Shown: in pieces, positions 27,711 through 37,501 of the stretch
Layout: the number at the start of each line of letters is the position of its first letter
How positions within the stretch are numbered: position 1 is the stretch's first letter
Origin: Paraoerskovia sediminicola
Lineage (GTDB): Bacteria; Actinomycetota; Actinomycetes; Actinomycetales; Cellulomonadaceae
Length of the DNA: 64,000 nucleotides
NCBI RefSeq assembly: GCF_030296575.1
Contig: NZ_AP027729.1
Coordinates: forward strand, 310,001-374,000
Reading direction: 5' to 3'
Program-made: the position numbers and the translations under genes
Notes under the pieces: generated by a model
The model's database searches: none
Told to the model about the DNA's origin: nothing
What the model saw: the letters and a program-made list of their open reading frames with translations, nothing else

Positions 27711-28988
27711 CTACCCTCGCCCGGTGGTCCTCGCCCGTCGCCGCGAGAGGGCGTCGACGGCGGCCGCCGCGATCAGGACGAGCCCGGTCACCACGAACTT
27801 GATGCCGGCCGAGTACCCGAGCAGGCCCATGCCGTTGTCGATCACGGCGATCACCGCGCCACCGATGAGGGCGTCGGTGATGCGCCCCTTGCCACCGAAC
27901 AGCGAGGTCCCGCCGATCACCGCGGCACCCACGGCGTAGAGCAGCACGTTGGAGCCGCCGGCGTTCGGGTCCACCGACGTCGCCCGGGACGCCGCGAAGA
28001 TCCCGGCGAACGCCGCCATCGACGAGCAGATGATGAAGCACGTGACGCGGATCCGGGCGACCGGGATGCCTGCGCGGCGCGTGGCCTCGGCGTTGCCACC
28101 GACGGCGTAGATGTGCCGCCCGAACGCGGTCCGCGTCAGCAGGAAGCCGAGGCCGAGGGCGAGCACGACGATGATCGGGACCACGATCGGCACCCCTCGC
28201 AGCGACGTGATCGCGGGGTTGACGCTGCGCTCCTGGTTCAGGACGAGGACACCGCCGAGCACCACCAGCGCCATCGCGACCACCTTGGTGATCACCATCG
28301 CGCGCGGCGCCGAGAGCAGGCCCTGGCGTCGGCGGCTCGACCAGGTACGGATCGTGGCGAACCCGTAGGCCGCGACCGCCAGCCCGCCGAGCGCCCAGCC
28401 GATCGCCGGCGGGATGTTCTTGTTCTGGATGGCGAGGATCACGGGGTTGGTCAGCGAGATGTTGCCGCCGGTGCCGATGATGAGGAGCACGACACCCTGG
28501 AACGCGAGGAACGCACCGAGGGTCGTCACGAACGACGGGATCCCGATCTTCGCGACCAGCAGCCCGATCACGAGCCCGATGACGACGCCGGTGAGGACCG
28601 CGGCGAGGACAGCGACGTACCAGGGCCACCCGATGCTGGTGAGCGTGACCGCGAGGATCGCCCCGCAGACGCCGGAGGCGAACCCGGCCGAGAGGTCGAT
28701 CTCACCGATCAGGAGGACGAAGACGAGCCCCATCGCGATGGTCACGACCACCGCGCCCTGCTGGAACAGGTTGGCGATGTTCAGCGCGGACGGGAACGTC
28801 TCGGGCTTGAGGACGACGAAGACCCCGGCGAGGACGGTCAGCGCCAGGATCGCGGGCAGCGAGCCCATGTCGCCGCCACGCACCTTGCGCACGTAGTTCT
28901 GCAGGGCCTCGGTGAAGGTCGGCTGCTCGACCTCGCCCGAGAGGAGCGACGGGGCGTCGGAGCGGGTCGAGACGGTCGGCGTGCTCAT
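27711..28988 (-). CDS. Sugar ABC transporter permease (XylH/RbsC type)
   Basis: A 425-residue integral membrane protein of the BPD_transp_2 family, with about ten hydrophobic segments and the hallmark GEIDLSAGFASGVCGAI near residue 90 and YAVGGNAEATRRAGIPV near 285. It forms the membrane pore for the substrate-binding protein and ATPase encoded upstream. ATG at 28988 overlaps the ATPase stop (ATGA). Best match is the xylose/ribose/fructose importer class; the exact sugar cannot be read. Confidence 0.92.
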   Translation of the reverse strand: MSTPTVSTRSDAPSLLSGEVEQPTFTEALQNYVRKVRGGDMGSLPAILALTVLAGVFVVLKPETFPSALNIANLFQQGAVVVTIAMGLVFVLLIGEIDLSAGFASGVCGAILAVTLTSIGWPWYVAVLAAVLTGVVIGLVIGLLVAKIGIPSFVTTLGAFLAFQGVVLLIIGTGGNISLTNPVILAIQNKNIPPAIGWALGGLAVAAYGFATIRTWSSRRRQGLLSAPRAMVITKVVAMALVVLGGVLVLNQERSVNPAITSLRGVPIVVPIIVVLALGLGFLLTRTAFGRHIYAVGGNAEATRRAGIPVARIRVTCFIICSSMAAFAGIFAASRATSVDPNAGGSNVLLYAVGAAVIGGTSLFGGKGRITDALIGGAVIAVIDNGMGLLGYSAGIKFVVTGLVLIAAAAVDALSRRRARTTGRG

Positions 28989-29815
28989 GCGGTGGTGCTC
29001 CCGTTCGCGTTGTCGGTGGCTGGCTGCGCCGTCCCGGGCGCACCGACCGGGGCGACGGCCGAGCCGCTGGTGATGAGCTCGATGACCTCGGCGCGGGACG
29101 TGTCCGCCGTGCGGACCTGGGCCGCGGTCTGCCCGAGGTAGAGCACCGAGATCGAGTCGGCGACCTCGAAGACGTCGTTCATGTTGTGCGACACGAGCAC
29201 GACCGCGAGGCCGGCGTCCGCCAGACGGCGCACGAGCTGCAGGACCTGTTCGGTCTGGGCGACGCCGAGCGCCGCGGTCGGCTCGTCGAGGATCACGAGC
29301 TTCGAGTTCCAGAGCACGGCGCGGGCGATGGCGACCGTCTGCCGCTGCCCACCCGAGAGGCTCGCGACGTGCTGACGGATCGAGCGCACGGTCCGGACGG
29401 AGAGCGAGGCGAGCACCTCGGCCGCCCGAGTCTCCATGGCCGCCTCGTCGAGCCGGAAGCCCTTGCGGAGCTCGCGACCGAGGAACATGTTGTGGACGAT
29501 GTCCAGGTTGTCGCACAGCGCGAGGTCCTGGTAGACGACTTCGATGCCGATGTCGTTCGCGGCGCCCGGGTCGGAGATGTGCACCGTCTCGCCCTCGTAG
29601 CGGACCTCGCCCGCATCGAACGGGAAGATCCCGGCGATGCACTTGATGAGCGTCGACTTGCCGGCGCCGTTGTCGCCGACGAGCGCGGTGACCTCACCGG
29701 CCCGCGCGACGATGTCGACGCCGCGGAGCGCGTGGACCGCCCCGAAGTTCTTGCGGCCGCCACGGACCTCGAGCGTCGGTGGCGGGGCCAGGTCGGACTG
29801 AGCAGGGGTCGTCAT
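28985..29815 (-). CDS. Sugar ABC transporter ATP-binding protein (single domain)
   Basis: A 276-residue ATPase: Walker A GDNGAGKST, Q-loop VYQDLALCDNLD, signature LSGGQRQTVAIARA, Walker B VILDEPTAAL and a switch His in VLVSHNMNDV. XylG/RbsA proteins usually have two such domains; this one has one, like FrcA, so it must dimerise. ATG at 29815 follows GAGGTGA by 3 bases. It sits between the binding protein and permease genes. Confidence 0.93.
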   Translation of the reverse strand: MTTPAQSDLAPPPTLEVRGGRKNFGAVHALRGVDIVARAGEVTALVGDNGAGKSTLIKCIAGIFPFDAGEVRYEGETVHISDPGAANDIGIEVVYQDLALCDNLDIVHNMFLGRELRKGFRLDEAAMETRAAEVLASLSVRTVRSIRQHVASLSGGQRQTVAIARAVLWNSKLVILDEPTAALGVAQTEQVLQLVRRLADAGLAVVLVSHNMNDVFEVADSISVLYLGQTAAQVRTADTSRAEVIELITSGSAVAPVGAPGTAQPATDNANGSTTA

Positions 29816-29911
29816 GGTCACCTCGGGTCGGGACGGCGCGCCCGGGTCGGGCGCAGAGGGTCTGGAGGGCTCGGGCCGGGCTCGGGTAGGGCACGGCCGG
29901 GGCCTGCGAGC

Positions 29912-29945
29912 GGACCGGGGCTGCCGCGCACGGCAGCCCCGGTCC
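29912..29945 (-). terminator. Strong intra-operon hairpin after the binding-protein gene
   Basis: A perfect 14-base-pair stem (arms 29912-29925 and 29932-29945, loop GCGCAC) directly follows the binding-protein stop. Such hairpins commonly make the binding protein more abundant than the membrane parts by partial termination or 3'-end protection. Confidence 0.75.
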
Positions 29946-29955
29946 TGTGCAGGGA

Positions 29956-31101
29956 TCAGGAGATCCCGGCCTCCTCGCACTTGTCGGCGAGCTCGGCCGT
30001 GCAGACGTTCTCCTTCGTCGTGTACCCGTCGGCGATGACGTCCTTGACGTTGTCGAAGGTGATGGCCTGCGGCACCAGGAGGACGGAGGCGACGTCCTCG
30101 CTCGTCTCGGTGTCGGTGACCGTGCCCGTCGCCTGGTCGGAGACGTCCTCACCCTGGGCGAGGCCCACGGCGAGCGCCGACGCGGCGTCGGCCTCCTGCT
30201 TCACGGCCTTGTAGACCGTCATGCACTGGTCGCCCGCGAGGATGTTCTGCAGGCCCTGGTCGGTCGCGTCCTGTCCGGTGACGGGCACCGAACCGTTCAC
30301 GCCGTTCTTCTTGAGGATCGCGATGGCCGCGTTGCCGAGGCCGTCGTTCGCCGCGAGGACACCGTCGATCTTGCCGCCGTTGTCGGTGAACATCTGCTCG
30401 AAGATCGTGCCGGCCTGCTGGTTGTCCCAGTCCGGGACGGCCTGGTCGGCGACGCGGGTGTAGTCGCCCGCGTCCTCCTTCGCCTTGAGCGCCTCCTCGG
30501 CGCCCTGCTTGAAGAGGGTGGCGTTGTTGTCGGTCGGCGACCCGTTCAGGTACGCGATGTTCGCCGTGTCCTTGCCGGCGTCAGTGAGGCACTTCTCGAG
30601 CCCCTCGCCCTGCAGCGTCCCGACGGCGGTGTTGTCGAACGAGACGTAGTAGTCGGCGCCGCCGCCCAGGGTCAGGCGGTCGTAGTCGATCGTCGCGATG
30701 CCCTGGCTCTGGGCCTTGGACAGCACGGCCTTGCCCGACCCGGAGTCGAGGTTGACGATCATCAGCACGTTGACGCCGCTCGTGATCATCTGGTCGGCGA
30801 TCGTCTGGAACTGGGTCTTGTCGCCCTGGGCGTTCTGGATGTCGTACTCGACCCCGGCCGCGTCGAAGGCCTCGGCGAGGTACTTGGCGTCCGCGGTCTC
30901 CCAGCGGGCCGACGACTTGGTGTCGGGGAGGATGACCCCGACCTTGCCGGTCGCTGCGTCGCCCGAGCCCGAGTCGTCCGTGCTCTCGGTGCCGCCCGAG
31001 TCGGCCCCGGCGTCGGTCCCTGAGTCGTCGGACGCACACCCTGCCAGCAGCAGCCCGGTCGCCAGAACGGCCGCGGTGGCCGTGAACATGCTTCGTCGCA
31101 T
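29956..31101 (-). CDS. Sugar ABC transporter substrate-binding lipoprotein (XylF type)
   Basis: A 381-residue periplasmic-binding-protein-like lipoprotein. The signal peptide ends with the lipobox LLAGC (Cys about residue 22), followed by a Ser/Gly/Asp-rich linker. The type-I fold shows VGVILPDTKSSARWETAD, VNVLMIVNLDSGSG, GVLAANDGLGNAAI and GQDATDQGLQNILAG, closest to XylF-like proteins. It captures the sugar outside the membrane. First gene of the operon; a palindrome lies about 70 bases upstream. Confidence 0.92.
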   Translation of the reverse strand: MRRSMFTATAAVLATGLLLAGCASDDSGTDAGADSGGTESTDDSGSGDAATGKVGVILPDTKSSARWETADAKYLAEAFDAAGVEYDIQNAQGDKTQFQTIADQMITSGVNVLMIVNLDSGSGKAVLSKAQSQGIATIDYDRLTLGGGADYYVSFDNTAVGTLQGEGLEKCLTDAGKDTANIAYLNGSPTDNNATLFKQGAEEALKAKEDAGDYTRVADQAVPDWDNQQAGTIFEQMFTDNGGKIDGVLAANDGLGNAAIAILKKNGVNGSVPVTGQDATDQGLQNILAGDQCMTVYKAVKQEADAASALAVGLAQGEDVSDQATGTVTDTETSEDVASVLLVPQAITFDNVKDVIADGYTTKENVCTAELADKCEEAGIS

Positions 31102-31170
31102 CGTTCTCCCCTTCTCATGACGCGGCGCCGTCGCACGCGTCCTGGACGCCGAGCAGGTGCCCGCCCGGAC

Positions 31171-31191
31171 TATGTTGCAGACGGAAACATA
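31171..31191 (-). promoter_or_regulatory. Probable ROK operator upstream of the sugar ABC operon
   Basis: Inverted repeat TATGTT-N9-AACATA in an otherwise GC-rich leader, 70-90 bases before the binding-protein start. AT-rich 6-base arms with this spacing fit ROK/XylR sites. CATAGT on the minus strand (31174-31169) could be the -10. Confidence 0.6.
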
Positions 31192-31272
31192 GACCCGGTG
31201 AGGCGCAGATCACAACGGGGAGGGGCGGCCGAGTCCGAACTGTGACCTTCGCCGGCCGACCGGGAGAGAAGG

Positions 31273-31310
31273 GCGCGGGCCCTCAGGACCGCCGTCCTGA
31301 GGGCCCGCGC
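31273..31310 (-). terminator. Terminator after the amylopullulanase gene
   Basis: A perfect 17-base-pair stem with loop CGCC (arms 31273-31289 and 31294-31310) begins 15 bases beyond the pullulanase stop codon. Confidence 0.85.
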
Positions 31311-31324
31311 GCCGTATCGTTCGC

Positions 31325-34300
31325 TCAACCAACAAACTGCGACGCGGACCGGGCGTCGCACCCGGGCAGCCACGGCAGCCAGGTGCAGACCCGCTGGTGC
31401 CAGCGCTGCCACGGACCGTGACCCGAGCCACCGGGCCCTGCCGCGCCGGACCCGGAGGACCGCTCGACGAGCACCGCGACCGAGCGGGCCGGGACCGTCA
31501 CGGAACCTGTCGCGGCGTCCCAGGTGGTGGCGCGCACGACCTCGTCGGCACCGTCGGCCTGAACCGACGAGAGCTCGAGGTCGTGGCCGGCGAGGTCGGC
31601 GACGGTCGTCGTGATCGGCTCCGGCGAGGCGTTGAACACCGCCAGCACGCCGTCGAGGGCGGGGTCGGTGTCTGCGCCGACGGTGTCGTCGATCCGCATC
31701 ACCAGGAGTCCGGGGACCGCGTCGGCGCCGGAGCCGGGGAACGTGACCTTCTGCTCGATCGCCGCGGCGTCACCGAGCCGGAAGAGGTCGGTCGAGTACC
31801 GCAGCCGCAGGAGGTCCTGCGCCCCGGCCGTGGCCGTCGCGATCTGGTCCGCCTCGGGTCGCAGCGAGTCGTCCGCGAGCAGCGGAGCCATGAGCGGCCA
31901 CTTCTCCCCGTTGACCGACTCGATCGGCAGGCCCTTGCCGAACCCGTTCTCCTGCCCGCTCCAGTCGATCTCGTTGAACCAGTCCCCCGAGTTGTACGAG
32001 TCACGGTCCAGCGACTTCGACCGCAGGAGGTCCGTCCCCGCGTTCCAGAACGACGGGGTCTGCGACAGCGCGGTGGTCGCCAGCGAGAGCGTGTTCATCC
32101 GCACCCGGTCGTCCATGCTCGTCGCCTGCGGGAGCTTGAGCGCCAGCAGGTCGAAGAGGGTCTCGTTGTCGTGGGCGTCGACGTACGTCACGATCTCGTC
32201 GGGCTGCTCGGCGTAGCCCGCGGGCGAGCCCCGGTAGTCGATCTCGTCCCCGCGCTGCTCGGTGCCGGACGACGTCGCGAAGGTGTAGCCGGCGAGGTTG
32301 CCGGCGAGTCCCAGCCGGACGAGGTCGGTCTGGTGGGCGAGGTCCGCGAGCTCGTCCTCGGAGCCGTCGTTGACCGTCGAGTCGTCGCCGGCCTGCGCTG
32401 GCCTCCCGTTCGGGTCGGTCGCGAGCCCGGTGCCGAACCCTTGCGTGAAGGTCGACCCGCCGTCGACGGGAGACCCGCCGTGGACGGCGTCCCGCAACCG
32501 GTCGGAGAACGTACCGATCCCCGTGCCCCCGAGGTTGCCCTGCCGAGCCTGCTCGAACAGCGCGTCGTCGGCGACCTCGCCGAAGTTCCAGCCCTCGCCG
32601 TAGAGGTAGACGCTCGTGCCGTCGACCCCGTCGCGGCGCAGCGTGAGCTCGTCCAGGGCGTCGCGCACGGCCTGCATGTTCGCGGTCGAGTGGTGGCCCA
32701 TGAGGTCGAACCGGAACCCGTCGACGTGGTAGTCCCTGGCCCAGGTCACGACCGAGTCGACCATCAGGCGACCGGTCATCGCGTGCTCCGTCGCGAGGTT
32801 CTGGCAGCAGGTGCTCGTCTCGACCGCCCCCGTGGCGTTCAGGCGGTGGTAGTAGCCGGGGACCACGCGGTCGAGGACGGACTTCTCGTCCTGACCGCTC
32901 GCTGCCGTGTGGTTGAAGACCTGGTCGAGCACGACCTGGTAGCCGGCTCCGTGGAGCGAACCGACCATGGTGCGGAACTCGGCGACCCGGTCTCCGCCGT
33001 CCGGCCGGGTGGCGTAGGAACCCTCGGGGGCCGAGAAGTGGAACGGGTCGTAGCCCCAGTTGTAGCCGTCCTCGTCCTGGACCGCGGCGACGGCGGCCTG
33101 CTGCTCGGGCGAGTCCGGGGCGTACGAGGCGAGGTCGCCCGCCGGGGTCTGCTGCGCGGAGCGGTCCTCCTCGATGGTCGCGAGGTCGAACGTCGGGAGC
33201 AGGTGCAGCGTGTTCATCCCGGCGTCGGCGAGGTCGCGCAGGTGGGACATGCCGTCCGAGCCCTTCTCGGCGAACGCGAGGTACGTGCCCCGACGGTCGG
33301 CAGGCACCGTCTCGTCACCGATGGAGAAGTCCCGCACGTGCAGCTCGTAGATGCTGCGGTCGACCGCACGCTCGATCACCGGCGCCGGGGTCTTGCGCCA
33401 CACCTTCGGTGCCAGCGCGGCGTCGTCGAGGTCCACGGCGACCGACTCGCGGGAGTTGGTCGTCAGCGCCACGGAGTACGGGTCGGTGACGACGTTGGTC
33501 TCGACGGCTCCCGTGCTCGGGACGTACACCGTGACCTCGTAGAGGTAGCGGGCGCCCTTCCACGGGAACTTCTTGTCCACCGCCTTCCCGTCGACCGACC
33601 ACGAACCGTCGGCGTTGCGGGTCGCCGCGAACCGTGACGGCTCGTCCGCGGTGTCCGCGCCCTGCGGCCACGCGAGGAGCGTCACGCTCTTCGCGGTCGG
33701 CGCCCACAGCCCGAACGAGGCCCACTTCCCGTTCTTGTGCCAGCTCACCCCGAGCTCGCGGTCCGCGGCGTCCTGCGCGTAGAGGTCGTCGAGCACGCCG
33801 GGCAGCTGGACGCCGGTGAACGCCGTCAGCTCGTCCCCCGCGCGCTGGGAGACCATCACCTGACCGGTCAGGACCTCCTCGATCGCCTGGCGGCCGAGGG
33901 GCTCGCCGTCGGCGTCGACGAGCCGGAGCGCCACCGACCCGGCGAGCGCCGGGAACCGGTCGGCCACGTCCTGCGGGATCCCGTCCGCGTCGACGACGAG
34001 GTCGATCGTGCCCCCGCCGTCGGGCACCACGACGTCCCCGTCAGTGACGGCGATCCCGCCCTCCGGCGCGTGGTGCAGCCCGAACGTGAGGTCCCCGGGC
34101 TCTGCGCCGCCGAGCAGGTCTCGCGGCCAGAGCACCAGGTCGGAGGCCACCCAGTGGGCCCGCTGCTGCCCCGTCCCCGCGAGCGGCGGGTCGGCCGACT
34201 CGATGGTCAGCACGTGCGTCGCGAGGTCGTAGGTGAACACCGTCTGCTTGCCCTCGGTCGCGCTGAACGAGTAGTTCGCGCCGTCCCGCACGCCGTCAAC

Positions 34301-37300
34301 ACCGTAGTTCTCCTCCCAGCCGAGCCCGTGCGCCACCTTGCCCTCGTAGGCGCCGGTCGGCAGCGCGGACGTCGTGAACGTGTAGGTCCCGTCGCCATCC
34401 TGGTCCTGCATCCAGCTCAGCATGCAGTCGGGCGCCCAGTCACCGGGGCAGCCCAGCTCCGACTGGAACGAACCGGGGAGCGTGACGATCGGCCCCTGAG
34501 CGGTGCTCGAGAACTGGTGGCTGACCGGGTCCCAGTAGAAGGTGACCGGCCCGCCGTCCGTCGTGTACGAGACGTTGTCCCCATCCTGTACGCCGCCGGA
34601 TCCGTAGTTCACGTCCCAGGAGCCGTTGACCGCGACCTTGTACTCGTAGGTGCCCGCCGGGATGTCGAAGGTGCCGGCGTAGACGCCGTCGGACTCGCGA
34701 CGCGTCAGGCTCGCGGCCTCGCACCCGGGCGTCCAGTCGCCCGCGCAGCCCATCTCGGACCCGTGCGACCCGGGCACGGTGACGAGCTCGATGTCACCCT
34801 CCGGCTCCGGCTCGCCCTCGACGCCGGTCACGTCGTTCCCGACGCTGGCGTAGGACGAGGCCGCGGCCCAGTCGCCGTCGGCGTCGACGGTCACCGCTCG
34901 ATACTCGACGAGCGTCCCGTCGGCGAGCCCGGCGGTGTCGTGGAAGACGCGCGGCGACGTGTCCTCGGCGGTGCCGAGCGGGGTCCACGCGTCGTCGCCG
35001 ACGACCCGCCACGCGAACGAGGTCTCGGACCAGGCGTCCGCGTCGACGGTCGCTGCGACGGGAGCGACTCCTCGACCCCCGCGCCGGCGGCGGGGACGTC
35101 GACCGCGATCTCGCCCGACGACTCCGCGGACACCTCGCGGTCGGCGACCAGGACGAGGCTGCTCGTCGCGGGGACGGTCAGCGTGATCTCCCCGAACCGT
35201 CCGCGGCGACCGGTCCGCCCTCACCGAGCAGCACGTCGTAGGTCGCGCCCGGGGTCAGCGTCGTGAACGTGACCGAATTTTCCTCGCCGGCGTTGTTCAG
35301 CGCCACGAGGTGCTCGACCTTCTCGTCCCGGTCGACGCGGCTGAACGCGTAGACACCGGCGCCCGCGTCGGCGTGCCGCTCGATCTGCGCGCCGGACGAG
35401 AGCGCCGGGCTCCCCGCGCGCAGCGCGGCGAGGTCGGCGATGTGCGAGTAGAGCGGGGCGTCGGTGTCGTAGCGGTCGACGGAGCCCAGCGTCTCCCCCG
35501 TGACGAGCTGCTGGTCCGCGTACTCGTCGACCTGTGTCGCGAAGAGGGACTGACGGGCGTTCTTGTCCTTGCCGTCGCCCGCCCCGGCGAAGCCCTGCTC
35601 GTCACCGTAGTAGACAACGGGCTGCCCGCGCGTGAGGTACATCAGGTCGTGTGCGAGCTCGTCCCGCTCCTGGGGCGCGTCCGTCGACGACAGGAAGTAG
35701 CCGATGCGCCCCATGTCGTGGTTGCCCAGGAAGGTGGGCAACGCCGACGCGGAGGTGTCCGGCGTGGTGTACATGTCGTCGCTCGCGAAGAGGCTCTGCA
35801 GGCCCTTCGCCGAGTTGCCCGCCGCGAAGCTGGTGGCGGACGACTGGAACGTGAAGTCGAGGACCGAGCTCATGTCCGTGCGTCGCACGTACGGGGAGAG
35901 CTTGGCGGCGTCGGCGTCGTAGACCTCGCCGAACATGAAGAAGTCGTCCTTGCCGAGCGCGTGCGCGTGCTCGAGGACCTCGGTGGTCCACTGCTCCCAG
36001 AACTCGAAGTTCACGTGCTTGACCGTGTCGATGCGGAACCCGTCGATACCGAGGTCCACCCAGTCCTCGTACACCTCGGCGAAGCCCGTGACGACGTCCG
36101 GGTGCTCCGTCATGATGTCGTCGAGCCCGTCGAAGTCGCCGTAGGTCACCGACTCCCCGGTCCAGGTCGAGTTGCCCCGGTTGTGGTAGAGCGTGGGGTC
36201 GTTGAGCCACCCGGGGACCTTGACGTCCGCGGACGACGCGGCGACCTTGGGCGTGTAGGGGAACGACGTCGCGGGATCGAGCTCGGGGAAGTCGCCCGTG
36301 CCGGCGTAGTCCGCAGGATCGAAGGCCGCGCCGCTCGCGTCGCGGTAGGGCGTCGTCGCCTGGTCGACGTACGAGTACTCGCCCTGCTCGTTGTCGATGA
36401 CGTCGGCGGTGTGGTTCGTGATGATGTCGAAGTAGACCTTGATGCCCTTGGCGTGGGCCTCGTCGATCAGCGCCTCGAGCTCCTCGTTCGTGCCGAGGTG
36501 CGGGTCGATCTGGGTGAAGTCCGTGATCCAGTACCCGTGGTACCCCGCCGACGCGTCGGCTCCGCTCCCCTGGACCGGCTGGTTCTTGAAGGACGGCGTC
36601 AGCCAGATCGCGCTCGTACCCAGCCCTTCGATGTAGTCGAGACGATCGCGGATGCCCTGGATGTCCCCGCCCTCGTAGAACCCCTTGTCGGTCGGGTCGA
36701 AGCCGGACACGAGCCGGTCGTCGCCGAGACCCGCGGTGTCGTTGGAGGGGTCACCGTTCGCGAACCGGTCGGTCATGACGAAGTAGAACTGCTCGTCCGA
36801 GCCCGGCTGCCGGACGGGGGCGCTCACGATCGCGTCGTCGGCGTCCGTGTACCCACCCTCGAGGCCCAGCGGGACCACGGAGGTCAGCTTGGTCGCGTCG
36901 TCGAACGTGAACCGCAGGGTCGTCGGGCCCGCGAGCGTCAGCGGGATGTTGTCGGCGCCGCCGTCGAGCCCGTACGCCTCGTCCCAGGCGTCGTCGACCG
37001 CGACCTTGTACTCGTAGGTGCCCGCCGGCACCTCGAGGTCGGCCGCGTAGACGCCGTCCGTCCCGGTGGGGGCGAGCTCGCTCTCGACGCAGTCGGGAGC
37101 CCAGTCCGCGGGGCACCCGACCTCGGTCTGCAGGTCACCGACGAGGGCGAACGTGCGCTCTGCGGCGACGGCTGCTGTCGGCGTCACGACGCCGACACCG
37201 GTGAGCGCGGCGGTCAGGGTCCCCGAGGCGACCACGGTGGCGAGCGCTGCGGCACCGGCACGTCGGGCGCCTCGTCCGGAGGCGCTGGGGCGGGCGAGCG

Positions 37301-37304
37301 TCAT
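31325..37304 (-). CDS. Secreted amylopullulanase: GH13 alpha-amylase fused to GH13 pullulanase (two frameshifts)
   Basis: A 1993-residue secreted enzyme after correction. Signal peptide 1-48 ends TPTAAVAAE. The first GH13 unit (about 165-700) carries DIITNH (293-298), GFRIDTVKH (nucleophile D426), FGEV (acid E460) and FLGNHD (D530). A pullulanase unit (about 1100-1900) carries DQVFNHT, GFRFDLMGHH, YGEGWNFG and VDAHDNE. Three X25-like beta modules are recognisable by GCPADWAPDC, GCAGDWTPGC and GCPGDWAPDC. Both catalytic sets are intact, so alpha-1,4 and alpha-1,6 cleavage of starch, glycogen and pullulan is expected. Frame breaks at about 35205 (G4 for G5) and about 35085 (G5 for G6) fall in the linker between units; if real, they would split it in two. 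AGGAG precedes the ATG. Confidence 0.9.
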
Positions 37305-37377
37305 GGAGACTCCTTCGTCGTCCTGGGCATCCCAGGTGCGACCGTGCGCCCGGGGTGTGATGCACGCAACCGTAGCC

Positions 37378-37398
37378 CTTGCTGCAATTTACGGCAAG
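37378..37398. promoter_or_regulatory. LacI/MalR-type operator upstream of the amylopullulanase
   Basis: CTTGC-N11-GCAAG, with an AATTT centre, about 75 bases before the pullulanase ATG. It resembles MalR operators that control maltose/starch genes in actinobacteria. No LacI-family gene is in the window, so the regulator would act from elsewhere. Confidence 0.6.
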
Positions 37399-37501
37399 AG
37401 CCTGAAACCGCGCGGCCACGATGCCGGACGCCGGCCGCACCCCGAGGGCGTGGCCGACATCGAGGAGTGCTCGCGGGGAGGTCAGCCGTCCCCGTCCAGG
37501 G

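Noticed and set aside
27321..29141. 606-codon plus-strand frame opposite the sugar permease
   Set aside because: Asp/His/Arg-rich antisense shadow; the opposite strand encodes clear ROK, permease and ATPase proteins.
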